DNA of 64,000 nucleotides from Carposina sasakii (GCA_014607495.2 CP053155.1:9548001-9612000), one strand, 5' to 3'; shown: positions 1 to 13,819, counted from the first letter of the stretch. The notes: generated from the sequence alone by a model not told the origin. Numbers and translations are program-made.

Positions 1-480
1 ACAAGTAGATTACTCTAGTACCACTCCAGTCTACACTAATAAAGCTGGCTATCTTCCAATAATTAGCGATAATCGAAACCCCCAAAACGTTATCTCGTAT
101 TTGCTATTAAATAATCGATACTTATGTAGTACTCATTCGATAAACGGTCATTGCCTACGATAATATCGAGACAGGAAAACGTTTTCAAAGAAAATTAATG
201 AGTTGCATTGCGTTGATTAGGTAAATTAATGTGACACGTGCTTCAATGGAAATACTGCTATATACTGAAGATTCTCATTGGTCTGGTCTTCACCCATTAG
301 ATGAATTTATAATCATAATTTCAGCTGCAAGAAGTTTACTGCAAAAAGAGGCCGCTTATATTAAAATTGTAGTTACCGAAACTATGTACTTTGCTTCCAC
401 GATTTGGTTTATATTTTAACAAAGTTCTTGTTCCTCTATTACCTATTGTAAATGGACTAGGAATCTATTATTCAAATTTA

Positions 481-587
481 GTGCACGCTAATCTCATAAA
501 CAGCTGAACCGATTTCGATGCAGTTTTCAAGAATATATTGTGACAGTCCCACTTAACATATAGGCTACTTTTTATCCCGGGAAAATA
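481..587 (+). repeat. dispersed TE fragment, copy 1 (pair with 37,012-37,132)
   Basis: This stretch shares a block with the reverse complement of 37,012-37,132, including the words GAACCGATTTCGATGCAG and CCCACTTAACATATAGG. Two diverged copies in opposite orientation show an interspersed repeat. The wording is familiar from lepidopteran genomes, probably part of a retroelement, but the class is inferred and not demonstrated. Confidence 0.6.
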
Positions 588-1687
588 TATAAGTAATTTC
601 GACATTATGTTTTTTCCGCCATCACCACTAGTATTCTAATAATAATATAATATGGAGAAGGTTTATTATTGAGTTATGCAGTTGGGTAAATACAAGGGTT
701 AATTATTCTTTTCCCCAGTTTATAAAAGTCAAAGGTGGAAGTGCATTAGATTCAATACCTATGTTATATTATTACCCATATGTTATCTGAAATAAATATT
801 TGTGTACAATCCAACAATTTTTTCCTGTATTAGTAAGCAAGTAGGTTCAGTAAACAGAAATTTTAGTGCTAGTTTCCTCAAATATTTTTCATTCTTATCT
901 TTTCCGATAATTAGCAAATGCTATTTCGTCACCATTTTGACTGTTTTATCTTACAGTCAAATCGTTTCTTCATTAACGGTCTGTCACTTTAATTAATCCT
1001 ATGTGTGCTGTTAATTCAGGAGCTGTAGGTGTAAAATCATCTGATGTTATTTCAGTAGGTTGTAAAATCAAAAAATTTCTACATTATCCTATGTAATGTA
1101 GGTAATGTTAATAACAATATTGGCTTTAAAATATTTTTAAAATGCATCTTGCCTTATTTTGCTTGAATAAAGTCACTCACTTAGTCTTCACCTCAACATA
1201 ATTCATCCTACATCATTATCTCTCTTCAAATCAGATTCCTTATCTACGGCTGGCCCAGAAAGAAAAACTCCAGAACACGATAAGGCAAATCCAAATGAAC
1301 TTCCAATAGTCTTGGTGTAATTTTTTAATTAGTCGACCACGTGCCCGCTACTTCGAATCAGCGTGCTGATTAGCAGTGCATTGGCGCAGTAAAGGTGCTA
1401 ACAAAACACCTTTATAGGATAATGAGTAATCAACAGAATTTGTCACATCAACGCGTAATAATCGATAAGTGCTGGAAATTTCCAATTTTCTTTCGCTAAT
1501 TGCGTTCTTTAGATGTACTCGTTAATTACCTATTTATTGATACTATAAAACGTCAAAAGTTTACTCTAAGGCAAGTTAATTTTAAAAGTTTTAAGTTTTG
1601 TGTTTAAGGCAGTACTATTCTTTTTTCACACGATTGCTTCTATTTACTATCTTAATACTTACCCCAATGTTTAGGTACATACATACA

Positions 1688-1745
1688 TATAATCACGCCT
1701 TTATCCCCTACGGTGTAGGCAGAGCACCAAGGAGCACATGGTGCC
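1688..1745 (+). repeat. short lepidopteran-type interspersed repeat fragment
   Basis: The words ATAATCACGCCTTTATCCCC and GTAGGCAGAG resemble a repeat commonly met in lepidopteran intergenic DNA. There is no second copy in the window, so this rests on recognition only. Confidence 0.35.
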
Positions 1746-2661
1746 ACTTCTGACCAATTTTGAGGGTATAGTTTAGATGTACAATTTCGGATAGTTAGGA
1801 ATAGCGGGAGCTGGACCACTGACGTCATGGTCTCCTAAGTCATAAACTTGAAATTTGCTAACTTTGCAAAAGTTTAGGTCATACGTAAAAAAGTCATGAT
1901 TACTTAGGTCCTTAGATTAAATGATTGTTCTAAGTTTAGGTCATTTTTACTAATGAGAAGAATTGTTACATTTTTTTTTACTATTCATAAATGTTGATTA
2001 AAGTGAAATCGTTAATTGCTAATTGTAAATCAGCATTAAAAATGGCGGGGCGGCTTTTGTATTTTCACACAAAGTTTATCTTTTATCTTTCTTTATTATT
2101 TAATTACTCATTAATATAGGGCGTCATATCTGTAGGTAATAAGGGGTAATAAACGTGACCGTGAATATATAGTGTTTTTAATACATTTATTAATTAAAAA
2201 TCCACTGATAAACATACAAAATGCGTAATACATAATGTAGTATAAAATGACGTCAAAAATACATATGTACTCCAAGAAATTAAAAAGAGAAATGAGCTAA
2301 AGGCAAAAAATATGAGGTCTTAAGTTGAACACAAAAACATCCAATGGAAATAACTCAATTTTTTTACAATACAGAAGTTGACTATAAAAATCCCTGCTTT
2401 TATAAAGAAAAATAAAGTTTATGTCCCACGAAAGTTGCAAACTAAACACAGTATCCGTCCAGGTTACCCTCCAGCATATTCCATTGTTCTGGCTACCCGA
2501 GAGCAATAAAAAAAGTTAAAATTTCCTTAAAACAATAGCACCCTGCAGCGATGACTGCCGCTAAAGATATGCATAATAATTATTATTTTTAGAAAAAAAA
2601 ATCGCTTAAAACGCCTCTTGGTTCGGACAGGTGTGTTCTGTTACGCCACAGCGTAGGTAAA

Positions 2662-4037
2662 ACAGGGTGTTTTTTCGTTACCACCCTTAACGAAGGGTAC
2701 GTACTCTATACATCAAATAAAGTAAGTTTATGCCAAAAAAATTCTGGGAAATAATGTAAATTTATAGTCAGATATTAATTATTTGTCGTGAAAAAATCTT
2801 GCTACACGCGTCAATGTGCATTTATGCAGAAAAACGCAGTCTATTTGCCCAACTAATATTTTGGAAACCAGACACTTCCCAGGTATGCTTCCATGGAGAA
2901 AAATGATCGTGATGATGAGAAGATTCCCTAGTTTTCGGGAACGTTGACGACCAAAAATCATTCTGTATATGTTACCTTTGACTGTCTGCATATACTGATT
3001 AAAACGCCATGTACTAGGACGTTCTGTTATTGATGACTGCGATTTTCAGATACAAGAGGTACTCGTAACAAAATATTAGGTATGTAGAATTATTACCCTT
3101 AATATTCATCTATTCTGTAGTCTATTGTATGGTATTATATCTATTTAATTTTGTATTAAAATTTTGTATTAAATAGGGATTAAAAGTTATTTTACTTGGT
3201 GAACTGAGTAGATATTAGTAAAGATAATTTTATCATGTAGGTGACTTTCAGAGTTTATCAATAACAATAAATGTCATAAAACAAAGCTACCATATATGTA
3301 GTAACGTTTGTTAAACTTATTAATATAAAACTTACCTACTTAATTAATAAACAATGTTGCATACATTTTTAAAATATCTATAAAAGTAGAATTCTAATGA
3401 TGGTCACTTTACCTACTGAAAAGGTTTGACACTCTCCCCTATAAGTACCAAAGCATCATTTTCAAAAAGTATCATACATAATAAATAATTAATCGCAGCT
3501 TTCATAATATAGGGGCTCATCTTGAAATGTTCGTGATTTCGAATTTTTATAATATTTGGGCACAAAATCAACACGGCTACATCTTAAACACATTTTCCCA
3601 ATACTCATTTTTTTTTCGAGTTGTGCCCCTATAGTATGAAAGCTGCGATATACAGGATGATTTTTGGTCGTCAACGTTTCCGAAAACTACGGAATCTCCC
3701 CATCATCACGATCATTTTTCTCCATGGAAGCATACCTGGGAAGTGTCTGGTTTCCAAAATATTAGGGTCCAAAGTTGAGTAAATAGACTGCGTTTTTCTG
3801 CATAAATGCACATTGACGCGTGTAGCAAGATTTTTTCACGAGAAATAATTAATATCCGTCTATGAATAAACTAGCATAAACACTGGACACTATAAATTTC
3901 GCCCGATCAAGTAATAAAAATAAAAAAATCCAAAAAATTTACATTGTTTCCCAGCATTTTTTTTGGCATAAACTTACTTTATTTGATGTATAGAGTACGT
4001 ACCCTTCGTTAAGGGTGGCCACGAAAAAACAACCTGT
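2662..4037. mobile_element. 1.4 kb foldback DNA element with ~300-380 bp inverted arms
   Basis: The left arm (about 2,662-2,975) is the reverse complement of the right arm (about 3,657-4,037). Both ends carry ACAGG(G/T)TGTTTTTTCGT followed by a CACCCTTAACGAAGGGTACG block. The right arm has about 90 extra bases near 3,865-3,955 that the left arm lacks. The loop (about 3,030-3,490) contains a further short inverted pair: CGCAGCTTTCATA near 3,494 and TATGAAAGCTGCG near 3,636. No transposase frame is visible, so it is non-autonomous. Its superfamily and target-site duplication are not clear. Confidence 0.75.
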
Positions 4038-7000
4038 ATATATAAAATATATGTATAAAATATTATTATGTATTGTTTATTTAGTTTTTACATACTTTCT
4101 AATATATACACAATAATATCATTTACAAAATCTTTTAATTTTATGTTGTGCCTTACTATTATGAATATTTTAGATAACAGCTAGTTAAAATAAATATTAA
4201 AATTAATTCATATAGTATAAGTACAGTCAAGTCAATATTAACAAAATTATATCTATTAAAATGATACAGGAAGTGAAAATGATAATTATATAATATCCTA
4301 AAAATTGGTTTAAATACCCACACATCATGGTAGGGTAACTGCCAGGTTAGTGGCGCTGCAATCTATGCAGAGCTTTAAATTTGTTATGGGCTGTAAAGTT
4401 TCTGATTACTTGCACCAGAAAATCACGAGGCACAAGCCAGCCATAGGGCCGGTGACACCATGGTCACACCACGGTGGGTTAAGCGATATTTAATAACATT
4501 TTAGATGAGCGTAATTACTGTTTGTCATCAACACTCGGGACGCAATTAAGTGAGTTTTTTGGGGAATGTGAGAGCATCACTGTTTTTTAAATGTAACCTT
4601 AAGTTGTCGCTGGGTAATGCGTTGTAATTGCGGGTTAAGTTTATGATGGAACCGGCCGTTTTTGTAATGTATTTTGAAGCGTTTGTTGGAAACTATTTGA
4701 AAGTTGTTCTAGTTGTGAATATCAGGACGATGAGGAGCTGGTAGAAATTGAAGATGACTTTATTCATCAATTAACTATGTAAGGTACTGGAAAAGACTGG
4801 GCCATTCAATTCGCTCATTAACTTTTAGGGAGTTCTGAAAATGTATCATAGAGGTGTATCATTGACGATATGTGTGTACGAACCCTTTTATAATTTAGGT
4901 AGCCAACTAACCAACCTTAAACTAAAGAAGACTTGAGCACCAAGCAAAATTAGAGAAATCACAGTAATTTCCATTCGCATTGCAAGGTGCCACTCAAATA
5001 ATAGTTACACAATTTGTCGTCTTGTAGATTTAATCTTTATTTGCTGCGCTCATTAGTGACTCCGCCATTTTTATTTTTGGTCACATTATTACATAGTTGC
5101 GTAATTCGTGTTGAAAATACATAATTTCGTGCCTCACGGAAGATCCGACTTACTAGAGATCATATCGTGTAAACTACGCTTTATATTAATTGTGTACGTC
5201 CACGGCTATTGTAGCCAAATGATGTTTAATTTTCATGACAACTCCCATACATAAAGGTTATTTTAAAATGACCATCTAGTTCCAAAGAAATATACCTCAC
5301 ACCAACATTCTGTCCCACACACACTGCAAAAGGTTCCGAAGCGTAAATAAATAGGATTCACTTTAGAATAAACCGATTGTTAAAATGCTGTTAATTATTG
5401 TAAGACACCTTCCCGAGATTAATTAGTGCTGTCCCCACGACACTTGGTCTGCTATTAATCGAGAATGAAAATAATTCGATGTACAAATTGTTTTTTACAA
5501 ACCTGTCTGGGTTCGAAAAATTGTGTTTGCATTAACCAGTCTCCCAATAAAATTAAATATGTGTTTTAGATAAAATCAATTAATGCTTAGCTACAATATG
5601 TCTATTACAAACAAGTTGAAAACAGGTGTGAATTTGTAGTTGGATCTCAAATACGTAAGTAGTTAATGGGGATAAGTATCGAAAATATTTATACATATTC
5701 ATATTTTATCGACATATTTTATCGATACTTATTAAAGACCGGCTACCACAGTCACTCGCGTCGTGAGGTGAGAACGATAGTGCCCCCTGCTGAGAGCGTT
5801 CAGAGTGAGACGGGGGAACATACCCAACGGAATTCAAAATGAAGTTATGGCCCTACGTTATATTTTTTTCTTTGCTTAAAGCCATATTATTTTATTTTTA
5901 ATAATAACTCTGGTCAAGTTATTCTCGATTTTTACTACTTTCGGTTCAATATAAACACACACCTTTACACATTAAAGTCGGATCACTTAATTCTAAACCT
6001 AAAATATAAGCTTCTTCATAAAACTTTTATTCTTTAGGAATGTTGATTTAAATTTTAGTTAAAACTTTGACAACGAATGAAAAATTTAAGGTTATGAACT
6101 TGTATTTATTAAAGTTTAATTACACGTCTGTTTGGTATAATTTAATTCCGTTAATTACAGTGACACTTGTGTGAATCTTATAAGTGTAAACAACAAGTGA
6201 GCGCCTCACACCATTAGCTCGGGAGTTGGACAAATATCGACTCCCGTGTTTACAGTGTCAGGTAAATATCGACATCGAAGTTTGCGTTACGCATCACTAG
6301 CGCTTGTTTGTCGAAGCGAGTCGTGTGGTGTAGTGGTGTTGCAACCGCGCGAAGGGTTGTCCACTCGACAACTTCATGTCGATAAATATCCTTGTTTACA
6401 TTACAGCCTTAGCAAACATTGACGAGTGGAAGTTCATTAAACTAGACACTTATGATATCTGCTGTTTTCTCGTCATTATCATATTACTCATTAAATTCTG
6501 CAAATATTTTTCTCCTCATGTTTGTTATGTTGCCATCTTCAACGTCTAACATTTAGAGTGCAAACCCAATTTCAACAATTAAAGTATTGTTATTAGTTTA
6601 ACATAAATTCCCAATAACTTTTCCATTAGACTTGACTGTCATGAATAATGTATTAGCCGCCCATATTGTTTCCAAAACTAAATGTATCTTTTATGCAATA
6701 ACTCAGATTAAAATTGTATTAAGTATTATGTCACTTGCCTAATAGATTTAATATTTAAATAGGAATCGTGCTTGCCTATAATGTGTTTAATCAATCATAA
6801 GTTACGATTAATTACTCAGATAGGCGTCTCTCCGGCCGGCCTGATTGTGGGCCACTATTTGAGCAAAGATTCAAACGAGACCTATTGTCCAGTTCTAAGT
6901 AATCAAAAGTTCAAGGTCCACAATGAGATGTTTATTAATTAGATGCTAGGAAATAACCAGTATTTAAATAACCATACCATTGTTAAGATTACAAAGACGT

Positions 7001-10000
7001 GACATGTTTGTTGAGTTCTGTACCTACGCCTTAAAACCTTAAAAGATAAAATCTCCTTCCTCAAATGTAATGTAATCTCAACCCACTAATGTAATAAAAC
7101 TTTGTACTAACACAAGCAATTTCAAGTGCCTACAAAATATGTGATCAAAACATCTGAGGATGCTCCTTGAAAGTCTCTAAGAAAATGTATTAAGAAGATA
7201 CTGAATATATGGGCAGTGGTCATAAATAATCTTGACACCTCTCGTAGAAAATTAATTAAAATGATTCGATTGTAACTATTACTAAGTCGTTTATAGGTTG
7301 AATGTGCCAAGTAACGGTCGATCGGACTACTGGTTTTACGTAATACAGATCTCATTATCAACATCTAACTGGCAAACATCAAAACTTTTTGTATTAGATA
7401 CTCTTCTAATCTAATAGATCTAAAACTATAGTAACTATGAGATCCTATGCGTAACAACTGTTGCGATGCATAGGATTACACATTGACACTAAAAATAAGT
7501 ATAGAGTCTAATAATAATAAAAAGCGCTAACTGTTAAAAATAACAACGTGGCCAAAAATCTCCCTATGTGTGTAATCTCATAATCTCACCTTCATCAGAC
7601 TATTTCTTTAAGTTTAACCATCTTGAAACACACTTTTCTGGTTTAAATTTCACAACGTCTTCTTTCAATCTCTCTATTTTACTGACACTTATGTTTTTGT
7701 TCAGGTGATCCCAGAAGATAAATATAAAAGTGAGTATATCTCTGATTAAGATATTTTTAACAAGGACCACCAAAGTTGTTTTGGCACTCGAAGTGACTCA
7801 CATTATAAATCTCGAACTAAATTTGATTATATTTTTATAACCATTGACTTTATGAATCCGATGGAGATTAAATCTTCGAAGCCCTTAAAAACAGTGTCGG
7901 TATTTAAGGAAGTGATCAATAAAGATAGCGAAGTCGTTAACCTATTAAGCAAAAAGGTATACATACAAGTCGGACCATGCACGCCGTAAAACTTGTCCAC
8001 GTGTATCTAGAATAATTACGGTGCCGACTCAAGTACAGCGGTTTTGACGAGCCTGAATCACGATCAATGACGCAACCTAACTGCTACTGAGTAAAATACA
8101 CGTTACGCCAACAAAAACGGTCTCAATCGATCTAATAAAAAAAACATCTACACGCGTCTACGTATACAAAAATAAAACAATACTTCCACTTGAACATCTT
8201 CGTTTTTCCTCAATCAGAAATAATAATAGACTCATTTCTAAAAACAAGCGTTAGTTTGGAATGTAGTCGTTTATCATAATTTTTATGCGAATCTAAAGTC
8301 CGGTAGCTTTCTGCGTTGGCGTGACCATCCATTTTATTGCTTCGAGTGCGGCTGGCGGAAATATCACGCGGCGATTAATAATTTAAAGCTCTGGTATAAC
8401 TAAAACACCAAAAACCATTTCCATTCATAAGTTTAAAACCAAGTTACACGAGCGATAGTTTATAACCTGTTTGGATTTTGATAATTTTATTAACGACCGA
8501 ATGCATGGCACGCGGGATGCAAGGGAACCCTATAAAATCTCATATATTACGGCTTTAACACAAATTATACAAGTTTAAAGCCACAACATAGACCGCGCGT
8601 GGGTGTTTTAATGTTAAAATGTGTCATCTGTAATTATACGATCCAGAGAATTTTAATGTCCTCGAAATGTCGCTTTTTATTACAATAAGAGATTAACAAA
8701 CTGGATCTATTAGATCGAATATTGGGTCTATTGTATCATAAATATTATTTTGTTCAAATGATAATCATATTTCTGTGGCATCAAAGTTAACATCCTGTCT
8801 AGCGAGTCAACTTCTCGAGTCGTGGCAACGTCTCTGCTTGGGGTTGACAATTAGTATAGTGGCGATACGCACCGCAGACCCCGGTGCACACTGTAATTAC
8901 TGTTGTCCATTCACTTTACATCATTACCAAGATTTCTACATCTTCTTTTATGTGTACTCGCATTTGTAGCACTGTCGTCGCTGTATGTGGCGTAAATAAT
9001 TTCTTTTACTTGTCCCGACGTTCATTAGGGGCACATTGTCTCATTTGGACAGATTTTAATGGTTACCATCGAAATTTTATTATGACAATTTGTACAAATT
9101 ATTCGACTATGTGAGATTAATTAGATCAAGTCATTAAATTCACTCGTAGATCTAATAAATTTTAGTGAATGGTATATTTTTTCTAAAAAGAGTTACGTGC
9201 TCTTATCTTATTCAGATTTCATATCAATAAAAGCATAACATTATTTGTACCCGTCCTTGGATCTAAAGAAGTGCTAAAAGATACATCACAATTATATCTT
9301 AAAGTACTTAGTATCCACTTATCTATAGTTGAACAATATCCACAAGTGATCTGCTAATCGCTTCTTGCTTTGATCTTTTGAAATGTTAACTCTTCAAATT
9401 CTTACCGCAAACACTGGACTAAGGCTGTTTATTGCTATACAGCGAATCAATTGAACAAACTGCTTTCGGATACTAATAGAAAGAAAACGATCCATTCGTT
9501 GCGTCAGATGGCAGATTAATTAAACTTCTTGTATCCAATGCATGTACTTCCATTTAAGTCGCGGCAAATTAAAGTACTTTAATTAGTAGTTTTCCATTTA
9601 CTGGGCACCTGGTAAAAGCTATTTGACTTATTAGCGGATTGTCCTTGGCGCCCACATTGATAGAGGATTTAAAACTTTAATTTGTGTAGATAAAGTTCAA
9701 ATTAGAATGGAAGACTGTCGAGATTTATTAAGCTGGCTGAGGTTTTCAGGAGAATCCTATTGGCTAAGGCGGTGTTAATGCAACAATCACGTTTGGTACA
9801 TTTTCAAATAGTTGTACCCATAATTTGATAGTCTTTACGTCGATGGCTACTTGTAAATTGACTTGCCTGTGTTATTTGTCTTTGCGTGCTCATGCTAATT
9901 TATTTTTTAGCTTTTAACGGTTTCATCATGCTAGTTAAATATCACGAGTATTAGTTACTATTGGTGAGCTACATATTATTTCATGTAATATTTAAAGTCA

Positions 10001-11469
10001 ATAATCTTCCTCTTCTCTATCCACAAAAAGTATAACTTCGATCACGAAATCGGTGTTTTGACGACAGATAAAAACGTTGAATTACTATCAATCCATCCAT
10101 ACGTTGAAAATTATGTTCTCGTGCCTCATCCGGGCTATAGAAATGGTAGGAATGGCTCCGAACAAATGTGGGCCATCATTCTTCATATTTGACATCGCAA
10201 TGCCTGAACATAATGTCATCCATTTAGACGACCCCACTATAGTCGGATTTCATTTTAACAAATCATTAATATGAAACGTAATAAACATGGAATAATTTGA
10301 AACCTTTTCTACTTTCGACATTACCGTCCGTCATGTCGGCAATTATCAGCTTTCTACAAATTGAAACAGAATTGTAGTTTCTAACCGAACAGTTTAACTA
10401 ACAACTTCGGTCCACGGAGATGCCTAATTTATGTCGTACCGCTTTTGGTGTCAGTTCTAATGTTGATAATTAAATTTTGAGAAAAAGTCGCGTCAAGTTA
10501 ATAAGTGTTACACGAAACCGCAATGTTTTAGTAGTATTGGCAATTAGCGTTTCTAGTGTTAATCATGTAAATTAAGGTGTTGAAACATACCCGAGATTGG
10601 GTTTCTTAATAACATTTTTTAAGGAACTATCTGGTGACGTAAGTTGGTACTATGCCACAAAATTTATTTGTCCAGAACGTAACTTTATTCAACGTTCCTT
10701 TTCATTTCAAAAGATAAATTGCAAAAACTAAACAAAGCGATTTCGATTTTGTTTTAGCCAGATATGTTGGTATCACTATGTTATACAAGGAAATCGTTGT
10801 CGAAGAATTTGTCAGAAATACCAATTTCAATTTGGAATCCAAAATAAACAAATGACTTGTCACGCAGCTTATTGTCGGTAGTGGAATCAATAAGCCCGCC
10901 CATTGAAAATGTAAAGTATCCAGTAACGGTAAAACTAATTATAGTTTCGGTAACGAATCGAGACACTCACGACACAGCCTCCACGTTGGTGCTGGTGATA
11001 GAAAACGCAAAAAAAAACACATTAAGATTCCAAAATAAATGGACGGAAAAAAAGATGATGCGACTAGTGACAAACAGTTTATTTACTATTTTATTGGTGT
11101 TTTTCAAGTAAATGCTATTACGGTTGTTACTAATGTCAATCGAGACGTAACGAGTTACTTTTTAACAAATGTAGGTATTTTCAGTTTTCAGTATTATAGT
11201 TGCAAATTACAAAATTTTGCTACATCTAACTGACATGGTATAAAATATAATATGCTTGCTCTCTTTTCTCTCCTTCAAGATATAAGGTGACGTTGAAGAT
11301 AAAGAAAGTAATCTTACCTTATCTTACACGTACCACTTTACTGTATGGTATCGTCAAAATATCTGAAAATTTTACTATAGGAATCCCAAATATATTTTTA
11401 ACATTTTTGCTATCTGTACTGACGTCACTTCAGCCACATCTACCGCCATTGAAGATTATTTTATGTAAT
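4038..11469. other. AT-rich non-coding DNA
   Basis: No supportable gene. The longest frames here are under 85 codons and lack recognisable motifs. A somewhat GC-richer patch at 6,190-6,400 repeats the word AAATATCGAC or its complement several times, and a short near-palindrome lies at 7,442-7,476. Otherwise I see nothing structured. Confidence 0.55.
7442..7476. repeat. 35-bp near-palindrome
   Basis: The outer arms ATCCTATGC and GCATAGGAT are perfect inverse complements, 35 bp end to end, with an imperfectly symmetric core. It could be a small cruciform, an excision footprint or chance. Confidence 0.45.
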
Positions 11470-11575
11470 ACCAATTTCAACAACTGATCTTGAGATATTT
11501 ATTGTATATCTTCAAATTGTTTTCATAGAAAATTTCATTTTTCCTAATATAAAAATCAGAGATCTAATTAAATCT
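11470..11575. repeat. dispersed repeat, copy 1 (pair with 13,820-13,950)
   Basis: The words CCAATTTC, AACTGATCTTGAGA, TTGTTTTCATA and AAAATTTCA occur in the same order and spacing at 13,820-13,950. The second copy lies inside a foldback element, so this is probably a related element or a relic of one. Confidence 0.55.
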
Positions 11576-12184
11576 CCATAAATCTTGTATATTTATATAA
11601 TATACTTGCGATAAATTATTGCTACAGTACGAATGCTTCAGTATAGTAAAATATTATTATTAAAATATTTTTATTGTAATATATTATTATTTATGATTCT
11701 AGATTGTCGTGTTAACTAAGACATGCGTAATACCTTTTACCTAATTGAAAAAACTTAATAACTCTATGATTAGGTAGTTATTTGTGATTAAAATAATTTT
11801 ATGATTTCATTTAAATAATAAGATTAAATTCCTAGTTTAAACAAGAAATTTTATCAGCTTTATTGATGTGTGTATTTTTTATTTCTAATTATTAATATGA
11901 AAATGACTTCACCACGTGCAATATATATTTATTCGGTAAGGTTTTTTTTTACATTTTTGTATCGAATAACTTAATTTTTTTTTTAACAAAATTTTTCACT
12001 TTCTTTCTAAGTATGTTGATGCCTTATGAAATAATGGATAATGTAGTAAATTAAGTAAAATATAAAAAACCTTCAGGAAGAATTTAAACATGAATATACA
12101 GCATTAACTATTCTACTAGCAAATTATCTTTTGGAAACACAAAAATTTAGGGCCGATTTTTCCAAACGTCAGATAGACTATCAG

Positions 12185-12508
12185 GGGCCCAATAATTCTC
12201 TAAAAGTCTCGAGTTGGAACGAAGTCGAAACAGAACCGTTGTAGACGCTCAGAACAAAGAAATAATTACTTTACGTAATTAGCAGTGGTCGGAGTAGGTA
12301 TATTGATTTTACATACTTGCGTCATGAATTAGACATATTTTAGCACGAGACAGATATTTGTTTTTATTCTGTCATACTCGCGACCGATGCGTGCTTAAAA
12401 TATACCTTATAACTCAAGCGGTAAGTATATATTGCTTCGCACCGCGTTTCGTTAACGGTTCGTTAGTGGTTGCGTTTCGGCTCAAAAATTTTCAAGAATT
12501 GTCCCTCA
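12185..12508. mobile_element. nested MITE; related copy at 47,936-48,475
   Basis: It begins GGGGCCCAATAATTCTC and ends with a diverged inverse, GAATTGTCCCTC. The interior (CACGAGACAGATATTTGTT, CGCGACCGATGCGTGCTT, CGCACCGCGTTTCGTTAACGG) recurs in the same order at 48,325-48,460. The second copy is longer at its left side. Confidence 0.6.
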
Positions 12509-12785
12509 AGGCGTAGACAGAGTATAAGGTATAGACAAGCTACTGAAATAATAATAATTACAAGAGTAAGATGATGCGAATGTAAATTATGAAGGTGTGA
12601 ACAGGACGAGATTTAAGTTTTTTGTCTCCACTTGCGTATAGGTTTTTTTTGTTTGCCGTCATTGCTGTTGATGGCAGACAAATTTTTCGTGTCGAAAGAG
12701 GTTTGATTTAAAACAATTAAAGTTTCGGAAAATTTGTGCTATTGAACCTTAATCAATATCCTACAAGGTACAAAAAGTGTGCAGT

Positions 12786-12856
12786 ATGGTGAATTACAGT
12801 ATAATTGGCTGTACAAGCCGTAGTGAGCGAAATCAGCCAAACATAACCTTTAATCG
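12786..12856 (+). pseudogene. THAP-domain-like first exon, degenerate
   Basis: From the ATG at 12,786, 23 codons plus two bases run up to a consensus splice donor (CG followed by GTAAGT at 12,857). The peptide has the opening architecture of a THAP zinc finger: Met-Val, then Gly-Cys-Thr-Ser-Arg around residues 8-12, then Thr-Phe-Asn near the exon end. The first zinc-binding Cys expected near residue 4 or 5 is replaced by Tyr, one base away from a Cys codon. No second exon with the remaining Cys/His or the AVPTIF box was found nearby. It sits inside the foldback element 12,150-13,187, so it is more likely a transposon-borne fragment than a host gene. Confidence 0.45.
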
Positions 12857-13187
12857 GTAAGTTAAATTTTTGATGAGACGCTTTATGTAAATCAAAAGAT
12901 TATTAAGATAGTACCTATTTTCTGTCATAATCATGCAGTTTTTTATTGAATTTAAAGTCTAAATATGATAAAAGCTAAACCAAATAATAAATATACATAG
13001 CTCATAATGTATGTATATCACATTTTCTCTCTCACACTGTATACGCTATTAGCTCCTCTATTCCTTTCTCCCTCTACGTATAAGAGGAATAAAGTTGATG
13101 CTGTCTCTATTATGATCAGGTTTTAGAGAAAGACAGCACCAACTTTATTCCTCTAATAGGCTATCTGATGTTTGGAAAAATCGGCCC

Positions 13188-13612
13188 TTAAAGGGCAAAA
13201 TAAAATTAATCTGGTGTAACGTGACTAAACGTGACTACTAAAAGTTACAACCTTATAGTAAACCGACAAAAAGTATACTCATTTACTTTCAATGTAAGGT
13301 ACATAGTACCAACTAATCGTGAAAACTAATTTCATACTGCATTTTCTGTTTGCTACGCCTTTAATACGAGTGGCTTTGCCCTTTTCTCTGTAGTCAGTTT
13401 TTGTCGATCGTTTCTTGACGAGACCTATTGTGGGTTTTGTTTTAATTGATTTTAATGCTATAAGAGAAAGCGTATAACATAATAATTTCTTGCACACGCT
13501 TTATCCTGCATGTAAGAAACACTGTATATTTACTGAATGTGTTCCTAACTTACGATTATGATTAAATTTTTATATACATACCTACAATTTGTGCTAACGC
13601 GGGGCATCACTA
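13188..13612. other. AT-rich spacer
   Basis: Between two foldback elements; it holds only a chance-looking minus-strand frame of 72 codons. Nothing else is seen. Confidence 0.5.
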
Positions 13613-13700
13613 GAATACATCAGCACCGGTATGATGAATTTGAAGAGAGCGAGATGTCTCTTTCAAACGTCAAATCCACAGAGCTAAGTAATAACTAGAC

Positions 13701-13745
13701 AAGGCAAGTGTTTCTACTTGGTCTGTAAGTAGAAACACTTGCCTT
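13701..13745. repeat. perfect 19-bp-arm hairpin
   Basis: The arms AAGGCAAGTGTTTCTACTT and AAGTAGAAACACTTGCCTT are exact inverse complements around the 7-nt loop GGTCTGT. The pairing extends outward, with a 2-nt bulge, through CTAGAC and GTCTAG. The lack of mismatches inside an otherwise diverged element suggests a recent origin or selection. Confidence 0.75.
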
Positions 13746-13819
13746 CAGTCTAGGCTCGAGAACGAGCGTCTATTCTAATTCTTAAGTCTATTTTTACATG
13801 CAAAGTACATTCACTTACC

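Larger units (their letters stand above)
1..2661. other. AT-rich non-coding DNA with repeat fragments
   Basis: No open frame here shows domain structure, coding bias or splice context; the few frames of 60-70 codons look like chance. Two repeat fragments are listed separately. Homopolymer-rich AT sequence fills the rest. The location far upstream of the zfh2 exons makes intergenic or distal regulatory DNA likely, but nothing in the sequence decides this. Confidence 0.6.
12150..13187. mobile_element. PIF/Harbinger-like foldback element with THAP-type exon remnant
   Basis: The termini GGGCCGATTTTTCCAAACGTCAG (left) and its near-exact inverse at 13,160-13,187 are flanked on both sides by TTA. 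A 3-bp TTA duplication and GGGCC-type ends fit PIF/Harbinger elements. Inside lie a second, nested inverted element (12,185-12,508), a THAP-like exon remnant (12,786-12,856) and a local hairpin (about 13,088-13,153, arms AGAGGAATAAAGTTG and CAACTTTATTCCTCT). No transposase is visible. The family assignment is inference from ends and duplication only. Confidence 0.6.
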
